From assembly GCA_023412175.1 (NCBI GenBank), contig JAEYOB010000208.1:1-6817 (forward strand): a stretch of DNA of 6,817 nucleotides. Reading direction: 5' to 3'. Positions within the stretch are counted from its first letter, which is position 1; every line of letters starts with the position of its first letter. The notes below the pieces were generated by a model. It was given only the letters and a program-made list of their open reading frames with translations. It ran no database searches and was not told the origin of the DNA. Of this stretch, positions 1-4,889 are shown piece after piece. A program made the translations under genes and the position numbers. This DNA comes from Pseudomonadota bacterium (GTDB taxonomy: Bacteria; Pseudomonadota; Alphaproteobacteria; Azospirillales; Azospirillaceae).

Positions 1-216
1 CAGCTGCGCGACGACGCCATGGTGACGAAGCTGTTCACCACCCTGGCCGACCGTTACAAGGACCGCCAGGGCGGTTACAGCCGCGTCCTGAAGGCCGGCT
101 TCCGCTACGGCGACGCCGCTGCCATGGGCATGATCGAGCTGGTCGACCGCGATCCGGAGGCCAAGGGCCAGGACAGCGGCCCGGTGCAGGTCGAAGAGGC
201 CGAAGCCGAGGCGTAA
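1..216 (+). CDS. rplQ: 50S ribosomal protein L17, 3' part (5' end outside window)
   Basis: This is the C-terminal 71 codons of ribosomal protein L17, which binds 23S rRNA near the peptide exit tunnel in the large ribosomal subunit. The frame is open from base 1, and the text contains the typical L17 end: an [17 protein letters not shown] helix, then [15 protein letters not shown] and an IELVDRD strand. After the conserved domain comes an acidic tail of about 20 residues rich in Glu and Ala (VEEAEAEA), a common and variable extension in Alphaproteobacteria. The stop is TAA at 214-216. L17 is normally the last gene of the alpha operon (rpsM-rpsK-rpoA-rplQ), and the strong terminator 55 bp downstream agrees with that. 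The family assignment is essentially certain; the rest of the operon is inferred because it lies outside the window. Confidence 0.97.
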   Translation, partial: QLRDDAMVTKLFTTLADRYKDRQGGYSRVLKAGFRYGDAAAMGMIELVDRDPEAKGQDSGPVQVEEAEAEA

Positions 217-271
217 GTCGCGGCCGTACATTGCTGACGACGGCGGATAGCCCCATATCCGTCGAGGATCG

Positions 272-304
272 CCCCCTCCCTGGTCCGTCCGGGGAGGGGG
301 TTTT
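272..304 (+). terminator. Rho-independent terminator after rplQ
   Basis: A perfect 9-bp G:C-rich stem (CCCCCTCCC at 272-280 with GGGAGGGGG at 292-300) closes an 11-nt loop and is followed at once by TTTTCTCT. It lies 55 nt after the rplQ stop and 27 nt before the next gene, so it most likely ends the ribosomal-protein transcript. It would also separate that transcript from the membrane-protein gene at 331. The remaining 217-330 interval shows no gene. A weak TTGCTG box at 231-236 is present but lacks a convincing -10. Confidence 0.85.
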
Positions 305-330
305 CTCTATGGGGGTCGCCTCACGGCCGC

Positions 331-909
331 ATGCTGAGACCGCTGTACAACTGGATCCTCCGCCGCGCCGCCCGCAAGGATGCCGTGTGGTGGATGGCCG
401 GCGTGTCCTTCGCCGAAAGCTCCTTCTTTCCGCTGCCGCCCGACGTCATGCTGGTGCCGATGTGCCTGGCGCAGCCGAAGAAGCTGTGGTGGTACGTCAA
501 CGTCTGCGCCTTCGCCTCGCTGATCGGCGGCGCCTTCGGCTATGCGGTCGGCTATTACCTGTTCGAGAGCGTCGGGCGGCTGATCATCGACCTCTACAAC
601 GCGCAGGAATCGTTCACCCGGTTCCAGGAGATGTTCTCCCTCTACGGCCCGTGGTTCCTGATTCTGAAGGGCGTCACGCCCATCCCCTACAAGCTGCTGA
701 CCATCACCGCCGGCTTCGCCAAGCTGGACTTCACCATCTTCATGCTGTGCTCGGTGGTGGCGCGCTTCTCGCGCTTCTACAAGATCGCCATCCTGCTGCA
801 CTTCTACGGGCCGCAGGTGCAGGAGATCATTGAGAAGCGGCTGATGCTGGTCACGACCGTGCTTCTGGTGATCGTGATCGGCGGCCTGCTCAGCTTCAAG
901 CTGGTTTGA
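331..909 (+). CDS. YqaA/DedA-like (SNARE-associated, VTT-type) inner-membrane protein
   Basis: A 192-residue integral membrane protein resembling the YqaA branch of the DedA/VTT-domain family, whose better-studied members act as lipid scramblases or flippases in the cytoplasmic membrane. Visible family features are an acidic residue in a re-entrant segment followed by Pro-rich sequence (FAESSFFPLPPDVML, residues 27-41), a Gly-rich helix (IGGAFGYAVGYY, 65-76), a second re-entrant-like KGVTPIPYKLLTITAG (113-128), an R-x-x-RFY motif (145-150), and a hydrophobic C-terminal helix (171-189). The full length suits the family. ATG at 331 is the natural start, but the Shine-Dalgarno is poor: the only G-run (310-315) is about 15 nt upstream. 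The gene stands alone behind the rplQ terminator and converges on the gene at 965. The substrate is unknown; assignment is by motif recognition only. Confidence 0.8.
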   Translation: MLRPLYNWILRRAARKDAVWWMAGVSFAESSFFPLPPDVMLVPMCLAQPKKLWWYVNVCAFASLIGGAFGYAVGYYLFESVGRLIIDLYNAQESFTRFQEMFSLYGPWFLILKGVTPIPYKLLTITAGFAKLDFTIFMLCSVVARFSRFYKIAILLHFYGPQVQEIIEKRLMLVTTVLLVIVIGGLLSFKLV

Positions 910-962
910 CGCGGACGGCGCCCGGAGGCTTCGTCCGCGTCGCCCTTTGCCTGCGGCAAAGG
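909..962. other. Two tandem hairpins between convergent genes, possible terminators
   Basis: The 55-bp gap between the YqaA-like gene and the minus-strand gene at 965 is almost wholly palindromic. The first hairpin pairs ACGCGGACG (909-917) with CGTCCGCGT (932-940) around a 14-nt loop; it begins within the stop codon of the upstream gene. The second pairs CCTTTGCC (944-951) with GGCAAAGG (955-962) around a TGC loop and ends 2 nt before the stop codon of the minus gene. Neither has a proper T-run, so they may stabilise mRNA ends or act as imperfect bidirectional terminators. Confidence 0.55.
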
Positions 963-964
963 TG

Positions 965-1228
965 TTACCGGGGCATTCCCTGGTCCTGCCGGTTGCGCTC
1001 CTCCGCGGTCATCTCCGCGCGCTCCCGGCGGTCGCGCATGACGATGACCGCCAGGGCGATGGCGATGAACAGTCCCCCCAGGATCGGGAAGATCGCCTGC
1101 CCCGCGTCGAAGCCCGGCAGCGCCAGCATGCGCCCGACCAGCATGAGCAGGCCGAGGCCGAGCAGCACGGCGAAGAACACCGCCGTGCCCTTGCGCCGCG
1201 CCGGCTTCCCGTGGGTGTTCGCATTCAT
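965..1228 (-). CDS. Small two-helix membrane protein, function unknown
   Basis: An 87-residue predicted membrane protein. It has a basic N-terminus (HGKPARRKG, residues 6-14), a first hydrophobic helix (about 15-36), a short loop with Pro and Asp (37-45), a second hydrophobic helix (about 46-64), and a highly charged C-terminal tail (MRDRRERAEMTAEERNRQDQ, 64-83). By the positive-inside rule both ends should face the cytoplasm. ATG at 1226-1228 is preferred because AAAGGG (1244-1239 on the minus strand) sits 10 nt upstream; a second ATG 4 nt further in is out of frame. It diverges from the lipoprotein gene at 1346 and converges on the YqaA-like gene. I do not recognise a family. Many bacteria have small proteins of this shape with no known role. 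Confidence 0.65.
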   Translation of the reverse strand: MNANTHGKPARRKGTAVFFAVLLGLGLLMLVGRMLALPGFDAGQAIFPILGGLFIAIALAVIVMRDRRERAEMTAEERNRQDQGMPR

Positions 1229-1345
1229 TTGGGCCGTTCCCTTTCCGCGTGCGTTCCCGGCATAGTGGGGCAGTCCCGTCCGGTTCGGGGATGGGGCACG
1301 GCCCCTTCCGGGACACCATACAACGATAAGGAAGCAGGATAACCT

Positions 1346-1627
1346 ATGTTCCGTCCGATCCCCGCACTTGCGGCCGTTGTCGCGCTGACGCTGCTGGCCG
1401 GCTGTGCCCAGCCCATCCAGCGTTCGCAGCCCCGCGGCCCCGCGCCGGAAACCATCGCCGGGCCGGATTGCCGGGCGCATTGCGAACGCGGCTACAGCGT
1501 GTGCATGGATTCGGCGACGCCGCGCCGCGGCACCGACGACGAGCGCCGCAACCGCCTGTTCGGCCCGACGGCCGGCTGCGAGGAGCAGCTGCGCTCCTGC
1601 TTCCGTGCCTGCGCCCCGGTGCAGTGA
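1346..1627 (+). CDS. Small cysteine-rich lipoprotein, function unknown
   Basis: A 93-residue predicted lipoprotein. A short signal peptide (residues 1-19) ends in a lipobox L-A-G-C, with Cys20 as the lipidated residue; no Asp follows it, so outer-membrane delivery by Lol is likely. A Pro/Gln-rich linker (21-40) leads to a compact domain with six more cysteines at 42, 46, 53, 78, 85 and 89. Their spacing is C-x3-C-x6-C, a 24-residue charged linker, then C-x6-C-x3-C, which suggests two helices stapled by disulfides in the periplasm. The start has a good ribosome binding site (AGGA at 1336-1339, 6-nt spacing). The stop lies 18 nt before rarA, so the two may be co-transcribed. I recognise no family; lipoprotein status is firm, function is not known. 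Confidence 0.78.
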   Translation: MFRPIPALAAVVALTLLAGCAQPIQRSQPRGPAPETIAGPDCRAHCERGYSVCMDSATPRRGTDDERRNRLFGPTAGCEEQLRSCFRACAPVQ

Positions 1628-1645
1628 CGCGAATCGGGTGACTCC

Positions 1646-2977
1646 ATGGCCCGCAAGGGAAGCGGCACCGGGCACGGCCTGTTCGAATCGGAGGCACCGC
1701 GCCCTCTGGCCGACCGGCTGCGCCCGCGCACGCTGGACGAGGTCGTCGGGCAGGACCACCTGCTGAAGCCCGACGGCCCGGTCGGCCGCATGGTCGCGGC
1801 GCACCGTCTGGCGTCGATGATCCTCTGGGGCCCGCCGGGCTGCGGCAAGACCACCATCGCCCGGCTGCTGGCGCAGACCACGGACCTGCATTTCGAGCCG
1901 CTGTCGGCGGTGTTCTCCGGCGTCGCCGACCTGCGCAAGGTGTTCGAGGCCGCCAAGGCGCGCCGTGCCGCGGGGCAGGGGACGCTTCTGTTCATCGACG
2001 AGATCCACCGCTTCAACCGCTCGCAGCAGGACGGCTTCCTGCCTTACGTCGAGGACGGCACGGTGACGCTGGTCGGCGCCACCACCGAGAATCCCTCCTT
2101 CGAGCTGAACGCGGCGCTGCTCAGCCGGGCCCAGGTGTTCGTGCTGAGCCGCCTGGACGACGCCGCGCTGGAGAAGCTGCTGGGCCGCGCCGAGGCGGAG
2201 ACCGGCCGCCCGCTGCCGCTGGACCCCGACGCCCGCGCCGCGTTGAAGGCCATGGCCGACGGCGACGGCCGCTTCTGCCTGAACCTGTGCGAGGAGCTGT
2301 TCGCGCTGCCCGCCCCGGAGAACGGCGGCGCGGTGCTCGACACCAACGCCCTGACCACGACGATCCAGCGCCGGGCGCCGCTCTACGACAAGGCGCAGGA
2401 GGGGCACTACAACCTCATCAGCGCGCTGCACAAGTCGCTGCGCGGTTCGGACACCGACGCGGCGCTGTACTGGTACGCCCGCATGCTGGCCGGCGGCGAG
2501 GATCCGCGCTACATTGCCCGGCGCCTGTGCCGCTTCGCGGTGGAGGACATCGGTCTGGCCGACCCCAACGCGCTGACCCAGGCCACGGCCGCCTGGGAGG
2601 CCTACGAGCGCCTGGGCTCCCCCGAGGGCGAGCTGGCCATTGCGCAGCTGGTGATCTACCTGGGCACCGCGCCCAAGTCGAACGCCGCCTACACCGCGTA
2701 CAAGGCGGCGGTGCGCTCGGCGCAGGAAACCGGCTCGCTGATGCCGCCCAAGCACATCCTGAACGCGCCGACCAAGCTGATGAAGCAGATCGGCTACGGC
2801 CAGGGCTACGCCTACGACCACGACACCGCCGAGGGCTTCTCCGGCCAGAACTACTTCCCCGACGGCATGGCCCGGCGGGAGTTCTACCAGCCGGTCGAGC
2901 GCGGCTTCGAGCGCGAGATCCGCAAGCGCCTGGAGTATTGGGCCAAGCTGCGGGGGCGGAAGGCGGGGGAGGGATGA
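1646..2977 (+). CDS. rarA: Replication-associated recombination protein RarA (MgsA), AAA+ ATPase
   Basis: A full-length 443-residue RarA/MgsA, the bacterial relative of yeast Mgs1 and human WRNIP1. It is an AAA+ ATPase acting at stalled replication forks and single-strand gaps and interacts with SSB and RecA-dependent processes. Visible motifs are the N-terminal PLADRLRPRTLDEVVGQDHL (20-39), Walker A GPPGCGKTT (62-70), Walker B TLLFIDEIHRFN with D118-E119, sensor 1 GATTENP (144-150), the arginine finger in LLSRAQVF (R161), and sensor 2 with R209. The RarA-specific C-terminal half follows: the HYNLISALHKSLRGSDTDAAL block (254-274), the ARRL-FA-EDIGLADP region (291-307) and the final Y-H-D/G/NYFPD block (390-406). 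The start at 1646 gives the normal family N-terminus, though the Shine-Dalgarno is weak. In many Alphaproteobacteria rarA sits just before crcB, as here. Confidence 0.97.
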   Translation: MARKGSGTGHGLFESEAPRPLADRLRPRTLDEVVGQDHLLKPDGPVGRMVAAHRLASMILWGPPGCGKTTIARLLAQTTDLHFEPLSAVFSGVADLRKVFEAAKARRAAGQGTLLFIDEIHRFNRSQQDGFLPYVEDGTVTLVGATTENPSFELNAALLSRAQVFVLSRLDDAALEKLLGRAEAETGRPLPLDPDARAALKAMADGDGRFCLNLCEELFALPAPENGGAVLDTNALTTTIQRRAPLYDKAQEGHYNLISALHKSLRGSDTDAALYWYARMLAGGEDPRYIARRLCRFAVEDIGLADPNALTQATAAWEAYERLGSPEGELAIAQLVIYLGTAPKSNAAYTAYKAAVRSAQETGSLMPPKHILNAPTKLMKQIGYGQGYAYDHDTAEGFSGQNYFPDGMARREFYQPVERGFEREIRKRLEYWAKLRGRKAGEG

Positions 2978-3000
2978 GGCCGGCGGAGGCGCCTTCCAAA

Positions 3001-3091
3001 CCCCCACCCTCCCCATGCTGCGCATGGGAGGGCTTTTCAGCCCTGCGGCGGAGTTCCCTCCCCTGCGCAGCGGGGGAGGGTTAGGGTGGGG
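3001..3091. repeat. GC-rich nested inverted-repeat intergenic element, likely rarA terminator
   Basis: A 91-bp non-coding element is framed by a 9-bp inverted repeat, CCCCACCCT (3002-3010) and AGGGTGGGG (3083-3091), and contains two further hairpins. The left one pairs 3007-3018 with 3022-3032 around a TGC loop, with a single bulged C (3011), and is followed by CTTTT (3033-3037), which fits an intrinsic terminator for rarA. The right one pairs CCCTCCCC (3056-3063) with GGGGAGGG (3073-3080). The two arms resemble each other, as if one unit were duplicated in opposite orientation. I recall similar CCCTCCCC/GGGGAGGG intergenic elements as frequent in Azospirillum-like genomes, but copy number cannot be judged from this window. 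Confidence 0.6.
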
Positions 3092-3165
3092 ACTCGTGTC
3101 CCGGAACTCTACCCGGCGCAATGAAGGGCCGCCGGCACATCGCGCGCCTTCCCTCATCTGCAACG

Positions 3166-3202
3166 CTTGCCGGCAAGTCATCCCCGATGATAGGATATAA
3201 AT
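3166..3202 (+). promoter_or_regulatory. Candidate crcB promoter with palindromic operator-like site
   Basis: This is the first AT-rich stretch after rarA. TTGCCG (3167-3172) and TAGGAT (3191-3196) are 18 bp apart and each match four of six sigma70 consensus bases; TATAAA at 3196-3201 is an alternative -10. The -35 box lies inside a perfect 12-bp palindrome, CTTGCCGGCAAG (3166-3177), a good shape for a dimeric repressor site. A short hairpin AGGAT/ATCCT (3192-3196 with 3201-3205) overlaps the -10. The promoter call is tentative. Confidence 0.35.
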
Positions 3203-3226
3203 CCTTCCGTTACCCGGAGCCGGCAG

Positions 3227-3276
3227 ATGAAACACACCCCCGAATCGCGTTTCATAGTGTTTCATAACGTTGCATC
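3227..3276 (+). repeat. Phased GTTTCAT repeats with inverted partner in the crcB leader
   Basis: GTTTCATA occurs at 3249-3256 and again at 3259-3266, and a degenerate third unit GTTGCATC follows at 3269-3276, giving a strict 10-bp period, about one helical turn. The reverse complement ATGAAACAC (3227-3235) pairs perfectly with GTGTTTCAT (3257-3265), and its first 7 bases also pair with GTTTCAT at 3249-3255. The set could be a protein-binding array on DNA or two mutually exclusive RNA hairpins that hide the leader ATG. Confidence 0.6.
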
Positions 3277-3289
3277 CGCCGCGCCGTGA
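3227..3289 (+). CDS. Possible 20-codon leader ORF coupled to crcB
   Basis: ATG at 3227 opens a 20-codon frame (starting MKHTP) that stops at TGA 3287-3289, overlapping the first base of the crcB ATG at 3289. A clear Shine-Dalgarno, GGAG (3216-3219), is placed 7 nt before this ATG, whereas crcB has no visible one of its own. That arrangement would let ribosomes finishing the leader restart on crcB. Against a conserved peptide is codon use: about 60% GC at third positions and a rare ATA codon, unlike the neighbouring genes, so the peptide sequence itself may not matter. A GTTTCAT-based inverted repeat overlaps the start codon. Confidence 0.4.
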   Translation: MKHTPESRFIVFHNVASAAP

Positions 3290-3678
3290 TGACCTACCTC
3301 TGGGTTGCCATCGGCGGCGCCATCGGGTCTATTGCCCGGTATTGGGCGTCGGGTGCGGTCGCCAACGCGTTCGGGGCGACGTTCCCGTGGGGGACCCTGA
3401 TCGTCAACGTCGTCGGCTCCTTCGTCATCGGCTTCACTGCGACGCTGACCGGTCCGCAGGGGCGGTTCCTGGTGCCCTCGGACGCGCGGGTTTTCGTCAT
3501 GGTCGGGATCTGCGGCGGCTTCACCACGTTCTCCTCCTTCAGTCTGCAAACCCTGACCCTCGTCCAGGACGGGGAATGGGCGCGGGCCGGGGCGAACGCG
3601 GCCGGATCGTTCGTGCTGTGCATGCTTGCCGTGTGGGCCGGGCACGTCGCGGCGGCCCTGCTGAACGAGGGGGCCTGA
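3289..3678 (+). CDS. crcB: Fluoride ion channel CrcB/Fluc
   Basis: A 129-residue four-helix membrane protein of the CrcB/Fluc family. These proteins form antiparallel dual-topology dimers in the cytoplasmic membrane and let toxic fluoride out of the cell. Family signatures, numbered from ATG 3289, are IGGAIGSIARYW (8-19, with the conserved Arg17), WGTLIVNVVGSFVIG (34-48, with the pore Asn40), and GICGGFTTFSSFSLQ (73-87), which carries the Phe box and the central Na+-site TTFS. A last hydrophobic helix (about 104-125) completes the fold. Length is normal. GTG at 3286 is an equally possible start and would add one Met. No Shine-Dalgarno is seen, but the stop of a leader ORF overlaps this ATG. 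DUF190 starts 3 nt after its stop. I see no fluoride riboswitch upstream. Confidence 0.95.
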   Translation: MTYLWVAIGGAIGSIARYWASGAVANAFGATFPWGTLIVNVVGSFVIGFTATLTGPQGRFLVPSDARVFVMVGICGGFTTFSSFSLQTLTLVQDGEWARAGANAAGSFVLCMLAVWAGHVAAALLNEGA

Positions 3679-3681
3679 ACC

Positions 3682-4026
3682 ATGCCCAAACCGGAAGCCG
3701 CCACGCTGCTGCGCGTCTTTGTTGGCGAGCAGGACCGCCACGGCGGTCTGCCGCTCTACGAGGCCATCGTCCTGAGGGCGCGCGAGGCCGGGCTGGCCGG
3801 CGCCACGGTGATCCGCGCGGTGATGGGGTACGGGCATTCCAGCCGCGTGCACACCGCCAAGATCCTCCGCCTGTCCAACGACCTGCCGTTCATCGTCGAG
3901 ATCGTCGATTCCGAGGAACGCATCCAGGCCTTTCTTCCGCAGCTCGACGCCATGATCGGCAGCGGTCTGGTCACGCTGGAGCCGGCGACCGTCATCCGCT
4001 ACGGCGAAAGGCGGCCGTCGCCATGA
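3682..4026 (+). CDS. DUF190 family PII-like protein
   Basis: A 114-residue DUF190 protein. The family has the ferredoxin-like fold of PII signalling proteins and usually forms small oligomers, with ligand binding suspected but not established. Characteristic text is LLRVFVGEQDRHGGLPLYEAIVLRAREAGLAG, which covers the first strand and helix (9-40), ATVIRAVMGYG (41-51), SRVHTAKILRLSNDLPFIVEIVDSEE (54-79), and a final VTLEPATVIRY strand (97-107). The start has a strong Shine-Dalgarno, GAGGGGG (3667-3673), inside the crcB 3' end with 8-nt spacing, and the next gene overlaps its stop by ATGA. Genes of this family commonly sit beside or are fused to crcB, so a role in sensing or gating linked to fluoride export is a fair inference, though not shown by the sequence. 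Confidence 0.9.
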   Translation: MPKPEAATLLRVFVGEQDRHGGLPLYEAIVLRAREAGLAGATVIRAVMGYGHSSRVHTAKILRLSNDLPFIVEIVDSEERIQAFLPQLDAMIGSGLVTLEPATVIRYGERRPSP

Positions 4027-4889
4027 CCCCTGCGTTCGGTCGTTTCGTCGCCATCGACTGGTCGGGCGCCAGGGGCAGGCGCTACGCCGGCATTGCCGTC
4101 GCCGAATGCGCCGCGGGCGACGCGCCGCCCGCCCTCGTGGTCCCGCCCAATGGTTGGTGGTCGCGGCAGGCGGTGTTCGACTGGCTGCGCGCCGGGCTGG
4201 AGCGCGGCCCCGCCCTGGTCGGCATCGACTGCGCCTTCTCGCTGCCCTTCGCCGTCGCCCGGACTTACTTCCCGGCCGACGCCACCGTCTTCGACCTGTG
4301 GGACCTGATCGAGCGGGCGACCACCGAACACCCGGACTTCCTCGGCGGTCCCTTCGCCGAGCACCCGGACTTCGCCGCCGGCTTCTGGAGCGCCGGCCGC
4401 CAGCCGGCGTGGTACACCGATCCGCACCGCCTCACCGAGCGGGTCTGCCGCGCCGACGGCTACGGCAGCCCGCAGAGCCCCTACAAGCTGATCGGCTCGA
4501 AGCAGGTCGGCCGCGGCGCGCTCGCCGGCATCCGCATGCTGCGCGCGCTCCGCGCCGCCGACCCGTGTTTCGCCGTATGGCCCTTCGAGGAGCCGGCGTC
4601 GGGCCGGACGCTGTTCGTCGAGATCTACCCGCGCCTGTTCCTCAAGCGCGCCGGCTTCGGCCTGCGCAAGATCCGCGCTCCGGCCGATGTGGACGCGGCG
4701 CTGGCGCATCTTGGCTCGCGCCCCGCCGGGCTGCCGGCCGCGGTCAGCGACCACGACGCCGACGCGCTGGTTTCCGCCGCCGGCCTGCGCTGGCTGGCGG
4801 CGCGGTCGGAGGTGTGGTCGCCCCCGGCCATGGACGGGGCGGCGCGCCGGCAGGAGGGCTGGATCTTCGGCGTCGGCGACCGGGGTTAG
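4023..4889 (+). CDS. DUF429-like protein, predicted RNase H fold
   Basis: A 288-residue soluble protein that I read as a DUF429-type predicted nuclease with an RNase H fold. The start overlaps the DUF190 stop (ATGA, 4023-4026), implying translational coupling. Motifs are FVAIDWSGA on the first strand (8-16, Asp12), YAGIAVAE on the second (21-28), LVGIDCAFSLPF (65-76, Asp69), FVEIYPRLFL (198-207, Glu200), SDHDADALVSA (242-252, Asp245/Asp247), and the C-terminal EGWIFGV (278-284). Asp12, Asp69, Glu200 and Asp245/247 could form the acidic metal site. The central region (about 86-165) is a subfamily insertion rich in aromatic residues, containing the pentapeptide EHPDF twice (102-106, 113-117). 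Activity has not, to my knowledge, been shown for this family. Its place in a crcB operon is unexplained. Confidence 0.65.
   Translation: MTPAFGRFVAIDWSGARGRRYAGIAVAECAAGDAPPALVVPPNGWWSRQAVFDWLRAGLERGPALVGIDCAFSLPFAVARTYFPADATVFDLWDLIERATTEHPDFLGGPFAEHPDFAAGFWSAGRQPAWYTDPHRLTERVCRADGYGSPQSPYKLIGSKQVGRGALAGIRMLRALRAADPCFAVWPFEEPASGRTLFVEIYPRLFLKRAGFGLRKIRAPADVDAALAHLGSRPAGLPAAVSDHDADALVSAAGLRWLAARSEVWSPPAMDGAARRQEGWIFGVGDRG

Noticed and set aside
3015..3200. A 61-codon plus-strand ORF in the rarA-crcB interval
   Set aside because: It runs straight through the inverted-repeat element and the promoter-like region, has no ribosome binding site, and its sequence looks like translated repeat.
3181..3240. 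Possible fluoride riboswitch before crcB (GATGA-like words at 3186-3190 and 3227-3230)
   Set aside because: The expected core (GGNGATGG...TTC...CC, then GCTGATGA...CCTAC) is not there and the hairpins do not fit. An Infernal scan with the Rfam crcB model would decide.
965..3265. A 766-codon open frame on the minus strand, opposite the lipoprotein and rarA
   Set aside because: Only its last 87 codons make a sensible protein (the two-helix membrane protein). The rest is Arg/Gly/Ala-rich antisense of rarA, as expected from high-GC third positions.
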